DNA of 45,812 nucleotides from assembly GCA_027486765.1 (NCBI GenBank), contig JAIXOO010000020.1, forward strand, positions 1 to 45,812, given 5' to 3'. The position numbers were made by a program, and so were the translations under genes. Shown here in pieces: positions 7,620 to 17,238 of this stretch. Within the stretch, counting starts at the first letter, position 1; every line of letters starts with the position of its first letter. The notes under the pieces were generated by a model. It had not been told where the DNA came from, did no database searches, and saw only the letters and a list, made by a program, of their open reading frames with translations. This stretch comes from Saprospiraceae bacterium (GTDB taxonomy: Bacteria; Bacteroidota; Bacteroidia; Chitinophagales; Saprospiraceae).

Positions 7620-9167
7620 CTACTTCTTCAAATTATACAATACCAACAACTGCGGGAAACTACTCACACTATGCACCGCCAACTGCGCCACTTCCGCCGC
7701 CGTATGAAAATAAGATCCCAAAATAATATCCTGATCACCATCCCGATCAAAATCACCCGCCTCCATACACAACCATTTTCCAGCTGCTGCATCGGGAGTA
7801 GCTGTGGCGGTAAAGTTCAAGTTTCCATCATTGTTCAGATATACAAAACCATGCTCAGGCTGCTCCAGATTGGTGTAAAAGGCAATGGCGGCAATGTCCA
7901 AATCGCCATCCAGGTCAAAATCGCGGGCAAGGGCTTTGCTGGTGCCATAGAGTGGATAAAAGAATTTCTCGGAGAACTGGTTTTTGCCATCATTCAAAAA
8001 GATACGGATGCCGTGGTAAGGTTTTAGAATGGCGGACAAATCCCAATTGTCGCCATTGGTTACCAACAAATCCAGAAAACCGTCCTGGTTGAAGTCAGCC
8101 ATTTCCAGATAACTCAAGCCATACACGGGCGGAAACTGCAAGACCACTTTTTCCTCAAAACCCCCTTGCCCCTGATTGTAATAAATGCTGATTGCTTCGT
8201 AAGCCTGGGCACGCAGCACGATCAAGTCATTTTTTTGATCCCCATTCATATCCCGAATTTCTACTTGCCGGGTACCAGGTAAGGTGCTGAGGATGTGCTC
8301 TTTCGTAGGGTCGCCTTGGTCGTACCAGGCCAATTGGCCCCGGTGGTTGCCAAAGCTACAAAGCACCAGGTCTTCTTTTGCATCGCCATTCAGGTCACCA
8401 GCGGCAAATTGTACAGGACGTGCCAGTGGGCCGAGTTTTAGGCCATTCGGGTCCCCATCCAGCGAAAGCAGTTCACCTTGTTTTTGATCCGAAGGAACAA
8501 TGGAGCCGATGCTCAGTAGGCGAGGGGCCTTGTTGTGGGGAAAATCCATGTCTACCGCCGGGCTTTTGATTTGGGATTGATTGACCAGTTGAAATCGGGT
8601 GTTCATCAGGTACAAGTCATTTTGGGCATCACCAATAAAAAAGTGCCCTGAACGAGCGTCAAATTTGATCATGGTGGTTTGGGGAAATTGCCGATCGCCA
8701 AAACTGACGTATTGACCCAAAAAAGAACTGAGCTGCTGAGGCGCATTCGAGGTAGGCAAGGGCAGTTGATTGGGTGCTTCGTGTTCAAAATACTTTACAA
8801 TCAGGTTCCAATCCTTGAGCGACAACAAGGGTTGGTCGGGATAGACGTTCCATTCTTGCAGCGTTTTGGCATCCTCGGGGTTGAGGGAGGCTGTATTTGG
8901 GGTGTCCTTAGCTTTGATGCCCAAGCGTAGCCCCATATTGGGCAAGACGCTACTCACCCAGGTTTTTTTGTCCAAAAGGGCTGGTTCAGTAAAGAGGTGG
9001 CAACGCTGGCAGTGGATCAGGGCCAGTTTTTTCCCTTTGGCAATGGAGTCGGCTAGAGGTGTAACTGGATCAATAGCTGTCCATGCACGCTGACTCTTTT
9101 CGGTATTCGATAAAATCAAAGCCATCAAAGGGAAAACCAGAACTAAAAACAACTGACGCTTGCTCAT
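7620..9167 (-). CDS. Exported cytochrome c / FG-GAP (VCBS) repeat protein
   Basis: 515 residues with an N-terminal signal/anchor (SKRQLFLVLVFPLMALIL). A c-type haem motif, C53-Q-R-C56-H57, sits in a short cytochrome-like domain (~38-135). From ~165 on, at least five FG-GAP/VCBS-type blades carry Ca-binding loops: DLNGDAKEDLVL, DMNGDQKNDLIVL, DFNQDGFLDLLV, DFDLDGDLDIAAI and DFDRDGDQDIILG. The fold should be a haem domain followed by a beta-propeller, located in the periplasm or at the cell surface. Electron partner and ligand are unknown. It lies downstream of the susC/susD terminator and is probably a separate unit. Confidence 0.8.
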   Translation of the reverse strand: MSKRQLFLVLVFPLMALILSNTEKSQRAWTAIDPVTPLADSIAKGKKLALIHCQRCHLFTEPALLDKKTWVSSVLPNMGLRLGIKAKDTPNTASLNPEDAKTLQEWNVYPDQPLLSLKDWNLIVKYFEHEAPNQLPLPTSNAPQQLSSFLGQYVSFGDRQFPQTTMIKFDARSGHFFIGDAQNDLYLMNTRFQLVNQSQIKSPAVDMDFPHNKAPRLLSIGSIVPSDQKQGELLSLDGDPNGLKLGPLARPVQFAAGDLNGDAKEDLVLCSFGNHRGQLAWYDQGDPTKEHILSTLPGTRQVEIRDMNGDQKNDLIVLRAQAYEAISIYYNQGQGGFEEKVVLQFPPVYGLSYLEMADFNQDGFLDLLVTNGDNWDLSAILKPYHGIRIFLNDGKNQFSEKFFYPLYGTSKALARDFDLDGDLDIAAIAFYTNLEQPEHGFVYLNNDGNLNFTATATPDAAAGKWLCMEAGDFDRDGDQDIILGSYFHTAAEVAQLAVHSVSSFPQLLVLYNLKK

Positions 9168-9180
9168 GGTAAGGCTTATA

Positions 9181-9220
9181 TAAAAAAATAAACTGCTAAC
9201 GAGCAGAACTCATTAGCAGT
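9181..9220 (-). terminator. Intrinsic terminator of the susC/susD operon
   Basis: Arms 9192-9203 and 9209-9220 pair (11 of 12, ACTGCTAACGAG) around a 5-nt loop. On the minus strand they are followed by a T-run (9181-9190). It lies just after the SusD stop and before the FG-GAP gene. Confidence 0.75.
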
Positions 9221-9268
9221 CTATCAAAAATAAAAAAAGCTAGTTCAAATATCAATAATGTATGAAAC

Positions 9269-10843
9269 TCACTTTACGTCCCAGAAAACCTTGGTCGCCA
9301 AATTGTCCTTCCCACTTACACTGGTGTAGTTGGTTGGATTGTAAATGGACTCGCTGGTTGGGTAAAACCAACGTACCGGTGGTTGCTTCTGAGTATTGGC
9401 CGGGTCATCGCGGAAACTGAGCTTAGGCAAATCCAGGCGTCTGATTTCAGCCCAGAGATCTACAGGCTGTACCACGTTGAAGTGAATCCACTTCTGGGTA
9501 GCAATCAGGTTCAACTTGTCGGTGTTGGTTGCCCAGTTCACCGCAGCGCTGGTGATGTAATCATTGACCTCGGTATCATTGGTTGCCACTGGCGCAGGTG
9601 TAGTAGCGTCATTGCTCAATTTGCGCACGTTGTAGTAAAATTCCACCGACTGCTTGATGGCATTTTCGTAAGCTGCTTTGGCTTGTGCATCGTTGTTGGC
9701 CTTGAGGTAATATTCGGCCATGAGGAGGCTAACTTCAGCAGCATTGATTACCACACCGGGGAAGAACTGGTTGCGGCTCATGGTGGAGCGGTTGTACAAA
9801 GTCAAGGTACCACCAGCAACCAGTGCCGTTTGGGCAGATGCATCCGCAAGTGGATCCAGACCAATGTATTCACCCTTGGCATTGAGCCCTGGCTCAAACA
9901 TCACGCGCAGACGAGGGTCACCACTCGTTTTCATGTGGTCGATCATCTTTTTGCCCGCAACGTTGCCATCCCAATCTTCCAAACCAGAACGGAAGTTCTT
10001 GGAATGGATATCGGTATTCAAATCATGAACATTGATTTGGATGTTTTGAGCATTGCTGGTCACCACCGGATACTTGGCAGGATCAGCCAGGATGCTGCCG
10101 ATTTCACTGTTAGCCCTTGCTTGCAAGGAAGCTACTCCAGAAACCCGCGTCAACATCCGCAAACGCAAGGAGTTGCAATAACGTTTCCAGGCAGTAACAT
10201 CTCCTTTGTTGAGGAAATCCTGGGTTTTGAAACCGACCTGGATACCTGGAGAAACAGTAAGCGTATTCAGTTCATCCGCCAATGCTTTCAAATCGTCCAG
10301 CATTTTGGCATAAATGGCTTCTGCTCCATCGTATTTTGCGTAAGACTTTTCATAGTCACCACCGTTTGTGCTCAGCAAAGCAGCGGTAGAAAATGGAATG
10401 TCACCATGCAAGTCTACTACCCGTTGAGTGTGGTCATAGAGGTAAATGGTCGCAGCAATCATGTAAATGCGGCGATCTTTTTTATCGACTTCTTCGCCTC
10501 GCCCCATGACTTTTTCCAATTCGCGGTACTGTGCCAGGAAACCGTAGTAGTTGTTCCAACGGTCGCCCAAACCAGCTGATGGTGGAATGTATTGGTTGTC
10601 GGAATTCACCCAGCCTACTGCCTGATTCCAGCGTTGCAGGGAGGTGCGCAGTACTACAAAGTAATTCCAGTAGTCTGGCAAAACGTACCACTTGTTGGCG
10701 TTCAAAAAGCCAGTAAATTGTTTCTCAACGGTAGTGGCCGTGATTTTAGAAGGATCGGCATAGCTCGATGCGAAATCGGATTTTTCGCAAGCTACCGTAA
10801 GCATTACCAAAGCGAAAAACGCTATATAAATTTTTGATTTCAT
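9269..10843 (-). CDS. SusD/RagB-family nutrient-binding lipoprotein (SusD-like 2)
   Basis: 524 residues. The start is placed at the ATG at 10843; the longer frame begins at TTG. It has a lipoprotein signal with lipobox LTVAC and acidic/charged residues after the Cys. The body shows the helical SusD fold: an early NANKWYVLPDYWNYFVVLR, the region YDGAEAIYAKMLDDLKALADEL, and a C-terminal WFYPTSESIYNPTNY typical of SusD_RagB-like lipoproteins. SusD lids the SusC transporter at the outer membrane and captures the substrate. It is 36 bp downstream of the SusC gene. No glycan enzyme is adjacent, so the substrate (glycan or peptide) is unknown. Confidence 0.93.
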   Translation of the reverse strand: MKSKIYIAFFALVMLTVACEKSDFASSYADPSKITATTVEKQFTGFLNANKWYVLPDYWNYFVVLRTSLQRWNQAVGWVNSDNQYIPPSAGLGDRWNNYYGFLAQYRELEKVMGRGEEVDKKDRRIYMIAATIYLYDHTQRVVDLHGDIPFSTAALLSTNGGDYEKSYAKYDGAEAIYAKMLDDLKALADELNTLTVSPGIQVGFKTQDFLNKGDVTAWKRYCNSLRLRMLTRVSGVASLQARANSEIGSILADPAKYPVVTSNAQNIQINVHDLNTDIHSKNFRSGLEDWDGNVAGKKMIDHMKTSGDPRLRVMFEPGLNAKGEYIGLDPLADASAQTALVAGGTLTLYNRSTMSRNQFFPGVVINAAEVSLLMAEYYLKANNDAQAKAAYENAIKQSVEFYYNVRKLSNDATTPAPVATNDTEVNDYITSAAVNWATNTDKLNLIATQKWIHFNVVQPVDLWAEIRRLDLPKLSFRDDPANTQKQPPVRWFYPTSESIYNPTNYTSVSGKDNLATKVFWDVK

Positions 10844-10879
10844 TGTTGACAAATTTTCAAGGTTACCAGAAAATAAGGA

Positions 10880-13800
10880 TTAGAAGCTGGCTCTGATCAT
10901 CACACCCATGGTGCGAGAAGAGGGGTTGGTACCCGCGTTGTTAACCGTTTGAGTCCAGCGAGAACCCGAGGTCAACTGTTCAGCATCGATGTCCTTGATT
11001 GTCCGGTAGAAATAGAAGAGGTTGCGGCCAAATACGGACAGGTTCAGTTTGCTGAAGCCCAATTTGCTGATCATACTTTTTGGCAAGTTGTAGCCCAGAG
11101 TCAACTCCCGCATTTTGATGTAAGAGTTTTTCACAACGTACAACTCATACCGAGAAGAACTGTACTGAGGGCCGCCCCAGTTGTAGGTGTTCCAGTAGTA
11201 AAAAGCCTGCGAAATGACGTTGGTATTGGGTTCGCCGTTGGCCAATACGCCAGGGATCAACATCCCATCGTTGAACACTTTTTCGCCGTTTGGTCCTTTG
11301 TCACTAGTCGTTTGAACACCCTTTCCACCCGAAACATAGTAGCTCAAGCCACCACTTTCTTTATCCATGAACTTGGTACTTTCTTCCAACAAACCACGGC
11401 TGATCATCCAGTTGATACCAGTAGGCATGACGTGGCCACCAAAACGGAAATCGGCCATCGCGTCCAGGGTAATTCCTTTGAAAGTCAGGGTGCTGAAAAA
11501 TCCACCGACTGCTTTTGGCATCGCGTTACCTACCTTGATCCAGTTGCGGGAATCCAATTGATACAGACCGTTGGCATTGACGATTTGCTGACCGTTGGAG
11601 TTTGTAGCAACCGGAGGTACGTAGAAGTCACCCATTGGCTGACCAACTACTGAGCGCAACTGTGCTGCACTACCATCGTAATCGGCATGCAACAATTCAG
11701 TAGCACCGTTTGCCAGTTTTTCAACTACGTTTTTGTTGCTGGAATAGTTGACCCCAATTTCCCAGAAAAGATTGGTAGACTTGGCAACGGTACCACGCAG
11801 TGACAATTCAAGACCTTTGTTGCGGAGTGTACCAATGTTGGTCAGTACGGAAGTTGCACCAGAGGTTGAAGCCAAAGTCAAAGGCAAAATTTGATCTACG
11901 ATTTGGGCATTGTAGTAGGACGCTTCGAACGTAATGCGGTTTTTCAGGAAGCGGGTTTCCAAACCAAACTCAAACTCTTTCTTTTGCTCAGGACGAATCA
12001 CGTCGTTGCCAAAAGAAGAAGAAATGTTGGTGTACAGTACTGGAGAGCCGCCCACTGCCTGAACACCCAGGGTTCCCTGGTTGTAAGCGATGTTCGCCCG
12101 GTAGATGTCGGGATAGTTACCCACCACGCCATAAGAACCTCTGAGTTTACCAAAGGAAATGAACTCAGGCAGTTTGAAGGCTTCGCTGAAGATGAAACTG
12201 GTATTAACCGAAGGATAGATGAAGCTGTTGTTCTCAGGGTTCATGGTAGAAGTCCGGTCGCGGCGGATGGTACCTTCTACAAACAAGAATCCTTTGTAAT
12301 CGAGGTTAATGGTACCAATGTAGGCGTCTTTCACGAGGGCAGAACGGCTGGATCCACTGTTGGCTACGTTGATCGTTGCGGCAATGTCAAACAGGTTTTC
12401 GGTGCTCAAGCCACCATTCGTACCACGGCTTACAAAAGTAGCAACGTCTTTTGTTGCCATATAACCACCCATTACATTCAACTCAAAATTTGGGCTCAAA
12501 CGTTTGGTGTAAGTCAGCAAGGCGTCGCCGTAGAGGATGGAGTAGAGGTTGTTTTCTAAGCCAAAGTAGCCAGAGTTGCCAAAAGCCAGGGGTCTTTCGG
12601 TGTAATTTCTGGTTTCAATCCGATCGGAAGTAAAGTCAGTAGAAATTCTACCCCGGAACTTCAGATCAGGTAAAATCTGGTAGTGGTGCGTCATGCTGGC
12701 GATCACGCGGTTGCTGGTTTCATCCAGGAGGTTTTTGTTCACCCGCCAAACGTAGTCGGCGATGTCCCCTTTGAATCCATTGTAGATGATGTTTTCGCCA
12801 GGCGTCAAACTTTGACCAGTACCCGTAACGAAGCGGTAACCCCGGCTGGTTTGGTACTTGTTGAGATACCAATCGGCGTTGTCGAAACGGCCGATCATCC
12901 CTGTAAAGTTGTTGATCATCCGGTCGATGGAGTAGGGGCGGTTTTCGGTTTTTTGATTGATGTAGTTGACCATCAGATCGGTTGACCACTTTCTACCCAA
13001 GCGGAAGGTACTGTTGAGGTTGGCAATGTTTTTCTGGTTGCCTGCATTGAGACTCAAGCCTTGGTTGTCCTGGCGAGTCAAAGAGAAACGGATGTTGCTG
13101 TTTTCAGATGCTTGAGAAACGGCAACGTTAACGTTTGCTGTATGTCCTTGCTGGTACAAACCTCCGTAGTTGTCTTCCTGAGCTTCGTAAGGGCGTACAA
13201 TACCATCCCAGCCCATGATTGGCTTACCGTCAAATTTTGGCCCAAAGTTGATGGAATAGTTCAGAATTCCACGGGTTTCCTTCGTGCCATCACCGTTGGT
13301 GTCGTAATAGATGAACCCTTCGGCATCCTGGCCACCATTGTTCACGTGAATGGGTGCGCCCGCACCACGGATGTTCTGGTATCTAGGCAGGTAGGCCACG
13401 TTGTCCACACCATAGCTGGCGTTGAAATCTACGTTCATGCCTTTTTTGCCTTTTCCACTTTTGGTCGTGATCAGGACTACCCCGTTTACGGCTTCAGAGC
13501 CATACAAGGCCGCAGCAGAGGCACCTTTAAGGATCGAGATGTTGTCAATGTCTTCAGGGTTGATGTCCAAAAGACCGTTACCACGCAGGCGTTGGTCACT
13601 CCAGTAGTCGTTGTTGCGCACTTCACCGTCGCGGATGGGCACTCCATCCAATACGATGAGCGGTTGGCTGCGGCCGGTGATGGAGTTAACCCCACGGATG
13701 TTGATGTTGACCGCACTGGTGGCACCCCCTGGTGTTGCGGCAATGCGTACCCCGGGAGCTTTCCCGTACAGGGCTGTCGCCAGGTTGGGTGTACCCGCAT

Positions 13801-14188
13801 TGGTCAGGTCTTCTGCCTTGATGGTACTGGTGGCATAACCCACTGCCTTTTGGGCCTTGCTCATACCCAAAGCCGTAACGACCGCTTCGTCCAATTGAGC
13901 AGCAGCTTCCAACATGACCACGTCCACTACGTTACGGCCATTGATCGGTTCTTCCAAAGTCTGAAATCCCGTAAAGGAAAAAACGAGTGTATTCGTCAAT
14001 GCAGTAGTAAGTGAAAATTCACCTTTTTCATCGGTTACTGTACCCGTTGAAGTACCTTTTACAAGTACGTAAGCGCCGGGTAGTGGCTCCTTGTCGGCTC
14101 CGGTTACCTTACCAGATACCTTTTGAGCGAAAGCGCTGTAGCTCACCGTGCATAAGAACACAAGAAGCAGAAGTAGGCTTTTTTTCAT
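10880..14188 (-). CDS. SusC/RagA-family TonB-linked outer-membrane transporter
   Basis: 1102 residues from the ATG at 14188, with a signal peptide (KKSLLLLLVFLCTVSYSAFA). After it comes a carboxypeptidase-regulatory-like domain (GKVTGADKEPLPGAYVLVKG), then the TonB plug (~120-240, with VNINIRGVNSITGRSQPLIV and SILKGASAAALYGSEAVNGV, the SusC/RagA signature), then a beta-barrel ending in an aromatic residue (MGVMIRASF). It imports a bulky substrate using TonB energy and forms the SusCD complex with the downstream SusD. The ROK regulator lies 57 bp upstream on the same strand and probably controls the locus. Confidence 0.95.
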   Translation of the reverse strand: MKKSLLLLLVFLCTVSYSAFAQKVSGKVTGADKEPLPGAYVLVKGTSTGTVTDEKGEFSLTTALTNTLVFSFTGFQTLEEPINGRNVVDVVMLEAAAQLDEAVVTALGMSKAQKAVGYATSTIKAEDLTNAGTPNLATALYGKAPGVRIAATPGGATSAVNINIRGVNSITGRSQPLIVLDGVPIRDGEVRNNDYWSDQRLRGNGLLDINPEDIDNISILKGASAAALYGSEAVNGVVLITTKSGKGKKGMNVDFNASYGVDNVAYLPRYQNIRGAGAPIHVNNGGQDAEGFIYYDTNGDGTKETRGILNYSINFGPKFDGKPIMGWDGIVRPYEAQEDNYGGLYQQGHTANVNVAVSQASENSNIRFSLTRQDNQGLSLNAGNQKNIANLNSTFRLGRKWSTDLMVNYINQKTENRPYSIDRMINNFTGMIGRFDNADWYLNKYQTSRGYRFVTGTGQSLTPGENIIYNGFKGDIADYVWRVNKNLLDETSNRVIASMTHHYQILPDLKFRGRISTDFTSDRIETRNYTERPLAFGNSGYFGLENNLYSILYGDALLTYTKRLSPNFELNVMGGYMATKDVATFVSRGTNGGLSTENLFDIAATINVANSGSSRSALVKDAYIGTINLDYKGFLFVEGTIRRDRTSTMNPENNSFIYPSVNTSFIFSEAFKLPEFISFGKLRGSYGVVGNYPDIYRANIAYNQGTLGVQAVGGSPVLYTNISSSFGNDVIRPEQKKEFEFGLETRFLKNRITFEASYYNAQIVDQILPLTLASTSGATSVLTNIGTLRNKGLELSLRGTVAKSTNLFWEIGVNYSSNKNVVEKLANGATELLHADYDGSAAQLRSVVGQPMGDFYVPPVATNSNGQQIVNANGLYQLDSRNWIKVGNAMPKAVGGFFSTLTFKGITLDAMADFRFGGHVMPTGINWMISRGLLEESTKFMDKESGGLSYYVSGGKGVQTTSDKGPNGEKVFNDGMLIPGVLANGEPNTNVISQAFYYWNTYNWGGPQYSSSRYELYVVKNSYIKMRELTLGYNLPKSMISKLGFSKLNLSVFGRNLFYFYRTIKDIDAEQLTSGSRWTQTVNNAGTNPSSRTMGVMIRASF

Positions 14189-14245
14189 TGAGTGCAAATT
14201 TAAGATGGTAATAAGTTAGAAAAATAACAACTGTTGCGTTGGCCC

Positions 14246-15460
14246 TTACAAGACTTGCTCGTAATTGGGGATCTCTATTTTTGTGGGTTTAAGTCGCTCA
14301 ATGTTCTCCATAACCAGTGCGGCGGCACCAATCATTTCGGCCTGATGGCCTAGTTCCGATACCTTGATCTCAGTGTTGTGAACAAGCCGGGGAATGCAGT
14401 ATTCTGTCAGTGCCTGTTGAATGGGGGCTTTCCAGATCCTCCCAGCCATCGCCCCACGACCGCTCAATACGATCAATTTGGGGTTGAGCAAATGAATCAG
14501 AATCGCTACCCCGCGCCCTACGATCAGGCCGATGTCCGAAAGCAGTTCTATTGCAAATTGATCACCCTCAAGAGCAGCCTGAATGATCATCTTATTGGCT
14601 TCTTCAGGTGCTTCTAAAGACACATTTTGCAAGCAGGAGATGCGGCCTGCCTGTAATCCTTTTTTGGCATTTTCGACGAGCACCAAAAGAGAAGTTTCCG
14701 TTTCCAGGCAGCCCTGTTTGCCGCAGCTACAGAGTTTATTGTTGTTAAAAAGCGGGATGTGGCTGAATTCGCCGGCAAAACCAATTTCACCCCGGTAAAG
14801 CGCTCCATCCAGGATCATGCCCAGGCCAACCCCCCATCCCATGTTGATGACCATGACGTTTTTTTCGGCAACGGCTGCACCAAACCTCAGTTCTGCCAAG
14901 GCAATCAAGCTGGAATCATTGTCGATAAAAACGGGAAAATCTAGTGCTTTGGAGATGTAATGGGTAATGCTTCTATTCGTCTTTAAAAAGGAATAATTGA
15001 TCCCCTTTTGCGCATCTACAAACCCCGGCATGGCAATGCCGATGCCAATGATTTTATCCCTGGGAACCAGGCTGTTTTGAACAAATGTATCAATGGCCTG
15101 GGTCAAAATATTTAAGGCATCGTCGTTCCCTTTCAAAGGCAGATCTACTTTCATCATCTCGCCGACGAACTCGTTGTGCATATTCAACAAGGCAATACGG
15201 GTGATGAGCTGATCCATGGAAACTGCAACGATGTAGTTGACATCTTCTCGAATCGAATACATCACAGGTCTTCTTCCACCGGTAGAAGCCGCCAGGCCGC
15301 TCTCTACTATTTTGTCTTCTTCAATTAACTCATTGACTAACTTGGTGATCAAGGGTAAACTCTTGTCCATCTTGTCGCATAAATCGGCGCAAGACAACGT
15401 GCGGGAGAAATAAAGCTCCCGGATTAAACCACGTTTGTTTTTGTCTTTTTTTACGGACAT
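14246..15460 (-). CDS. ROK-family transcriptional regulator (NagC/Mlc-like)
   Basis: 404 residues from the ATG at 15460 (the upstream in-frame TTG is less likely). An N-terminal winged helix-turn-helix (RGLIRELYFSRTLSCADL, PLITKLVNELIEED) is followed by a two-lobed ROK domain. Sugar/phosphate-binding loops include IGIGIAMPGFVDAQKG and the zinc motif CSCGKQGCLE. ROK repressors sense a sugar or sugar phosphate. Being immediately upstream of susC/susD on the same strand, it is likely the local regulator and may be co-transcribed. The effector sugar is not indicated. Confidence 0.92.
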   Translation of the reverse strand: MSVKKDKNKRGLIRELYFSRTLSCADLCDKMDKSLPLITKLVNELIEEDKIVESGLAASTGGRRPVMYSIREDVNYIVAVSMDQLITRIALLNMHNEFVGEMMKVDLPLKGNDDALNILTQAIDTFVQNSLVPRDKIIGIGIAMPGFVDAQKGINYSFLKTNRSITHYISKALDFPVFIDNDSSLIALAELRFGAAVAEKNVMVINMGWGVGLGMILDGALYRGEIGFAGEFSHIPLFNNNKLCSCGKQGCLETETSLLVLVENAKKGLQAGRISCLQNVSLEAPEEANKMIIQAALEGDQFAIELLSDIGLIVGRGVAILIHLLNPKLIVLSGRGAMAGRIWKAPIQQALTEYCIPRLVHNTEIKVSELGHQAEMIGAAALVMENIERLKPTKIEIPNYEQVL

Positions 15461-15497
15461 ATCGAGAAAAGATGACAAACAATTAAAGTATATTTAA

Positions 15498-15505
15498 CAA
15501 ATCTA
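15498..15505 (-). promoter_or_regulatory. Putative -7 promoter box of the ROK gene
   Basis: On the minus strand this reads TAGATTTG, a perfect match to the Bacteroidota TAnnTTTG -7 element, 37 nt before the ROK ATG. No TTTG -33 box is seen at 19-21 nt. Instead, two direct copies of an A/T tract (about 15509-15530 and 15541-15562, GTTTTTTAATTTTTTT-like) lie upstream and could act as UP-element-like tracts. Confidence 0.4.
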
Positions 15506-15653
15506 GATAGTTTTTTAATTTTTTTATAAAAGCTCGAAAAGTTTTTTTAATTTTTTTAATAATGATCCTCGCAATGGTGATAAAAAACATTATTTGGCAA
15601 AGTTGACTACACGCCAACCTTGAATTGAAAGACCATCAAAAAGCTGAAACAGA

Positions 15654-15690
15654 ACAGGGGTAAAGCTGGCTATACCAACTTTACCCCTGT
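15654..15690. terminator. Perfect 12-bp stem-loop, likely terminator of the AraC-type operon
   Basis: Arms 15654-15665 and 15679-15690 (ACAGGGGTAAAG) pair perfectly around a 13-nt loop. It lies in the 304-bp gap between the ROK start and the membrane protein end, 75 bp beyond the stop of the minus-strand gene at 15765. It has no clear T-run on either side, so termination is probable but not certain. Confidence 0.5.
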
Positions 15691-15764
15691 AACAGAAAAA
15701 GCTACTGGAGCTGTGAATTACTTAAGGCCTGCTCCGCAAGATTGACTCTAATCGAAACCAAATT

Positions 15765-16355
15765 TTAAACCCTATCTCGCGCACTTTGCCACGCCGCCAC
15801 GCCCATCGCAATCCAGGGAAAACCCCACAAGCCAATCATTGCAGGAGGGCGAGCACCAGTAAGAATGACCAAAGGGAACATAAATACAAAAGGGAAGCAC
15901 CCCACAATCAGAGGGATGTAACGTTTCCAGCCCGTCCAAACTTTGGCTTTTATGCTGGCCAGTCCCACTATAATCATGCCTAAACCCGTCAGGAAAGCAC
16001 CCATAGGTGCAAAGGGCATGGGCATCCAAGTGCCTAAAAGATAAAAAACTGCCCCGCTCATGGGAAAATAAAATCTATTTCTACGCTCAAAACCAGTGGG
16101 TTCTGCAATTTTTCGCAAGGAGTACAAGCCGATGAACATTGCAGCAATGCTAATGAAGCCAATCCAAAAATTGAGTTCAGCCGGAAATAATTCATCGCGT
16201 AAAAAGAGAAAAGGGAGAATCACCTTTCCCTTAATCGGTTCATCTTGTGCGCCCAGGAACCAAAAGGGGAAACCAAAGGCCATATAGCCGAGGCCCGTAA
16301 TTGAAAATGCAATGCTAGCCCTGCGGAGTAGGGAGGTGTTTGAGTTCATAGTCAT
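15765..16355 (-). CDS. Multi-pass inner-membrane protein, function unknown
   Basis: About 196 residues from the ATG at 16355; further starts exist at 16349 and upstream at 16400, and the hydrophobic part begins just after the former. Five or six predicted transmembrane segments are visible, for example ASIAFSITGLGYMAFGFPFW, FWIGFISIAAMFIGLYSL, GAFLTGLGMIIVGLASI and YIPLIVGCFPFVFMFPLVIL. No catalytic motif or known family was recognised. It lies 85 bp downstream of the AraC-type regulator on the same strand and is probably in its operon. Confidence 0.65.
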   Translation of the reverse strand: MTMNSNTSLLRRASIAFSITGLGYMAFGFPFWFLGAQDEPIKGKVILPFLFLRDELFPAELNFWIGFISIAAMFIGLYSLRKIAEPTGFERRNRFYFPMSGAVFYLLGTWMPMPFAPMGAFLTGLGMIIVGLASIKAKVWTGWKRYIPLIVGCFPFVFMFPLVILTGARPPAMIGLWGFPWIAMGVAAWQSARDRV

Positions 16356-16440
16356 AAGTTTCAAGTTTGAATGATGGATCAAATCTACCCAAGCCAACAT
16401 TGATGGACTTATTAAAAAAACGACATTCGCAAATTTGTCC

Positions 16441-17238
16441 TCAATAAATCAAGGCCGTTTCAAATTCAAAATGGGAAGGTACACTGTCTGTGAATTGCTT
16501 AAAATCGCGCAACAAGTGCATGTGGTCATAGTAGCCACTTTGAAAAGCTATGTGCATCCAGCTAAGTTGAGGCTCTTTTTGCTTGATTTTCATAGCCATA
16601 TTGAAACGGATCAGGCGACTGTAAAACTTGGGCGATACTCCGATGCGAGGCAAGAAATTTCGTTCAAATTGGCGTGAACTCAAACAAGCCGCTTGAGCCA
16701 TTTGATCCAGCGTTTGAAGATGCCATTGACTGTGCTGAAAAACCTGATCGATGGGCTGTACCCCAATTTTTACCTGATTGACTTTTTTAAACAAATAATT
16801 TTCCGCAATGCCTACCATGGTTTTAAAATCTACAGCTTCTTCAATCCGTTCCTGGACTTCCTTGAAATCATTGCCCAAGACCACAGGGCCTTCTTCAGCA
16901 TTGCCCACAAACAGGGTCATCGGCGTACCAAACAATCGATAGAAGCCACCAGGTTGAAATAACACTTTGAACATCACGTAATCCTGCGGCAGAAAAAGTT
17001 TACTGCTAGCCGTACCTTGACCCATGACCATACTTGACTTGCCGTGCAGAATTTCACCCTGCGTAGTAAGGAGGTAGGGCTTTTCTCTTGGGTAGAAATA
17101 CAAACATTGCTCAGGTATGGGTGTAGCCGATAGAGGTGGAGGCTTTACCGTTTCCTTGTTTTGGAAGTGCAGAAACCAAAATGCTTTGACATAAGGTCGT
17201 AAGGCGGGGTGCGAGGGTACGATGGATAAGTGACTCAA
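16441..17238 (-). CDS. AraC-family transcriptional regulator
   Basis: 265 residues. The only start that keeps the conserved N-terminus (PSHPALRPYVKAFWFLHF) is a TTG at 17238; no in-frame ATG lies near it. The N-terminal ~150 residues form the cupin-like sensor seen in AraC proteins with DUF6597-type domains (MFKVLFQPGGFYRLFGTPM). The C-terminal AraC helix-turn-helix pair is at ~160-260 (LDQMAQAACLSSRQFERNF and WMHIAFQSGYYDHMHLLRDF). It is divergent from the cox operon across 302 bp and could regulate it, or only the membrane-protein gene downstream. Effector unknown. Confidence 0.88.
   Translation of the reverse strand: MSHLSIVPSHPALRPYVKAFWFLHFQNKETVKPPPLSATPIPEQCLYFYPREKPYLLTTQGEILHGKSSMVMGQGTASSKLFLPQDYVMFKVLFQPGGFYRLFGTPMTLFVGNAEEGPVVLGNDFKEVQERIEEAVDFKTMVGIAENYLFKKVNQVKIGVQPIDQVFQHSQWHLQTLDQMAQAACLSSRQFERNFLPRIGVSPKFYSRLIRFNMAMKIKQKEPQLSWMHIAFQSGYYDHMHLLRDFKQFTDSVPSHFEFETALIY

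Noticed and set aside
9225-9232. TATTTTTG (minus strand) as promoter of the FG-GAP gene
   Set aside because: Transcription from it would start inside the terminator hairpin 9192-9220, and no spaced TTTG is present.
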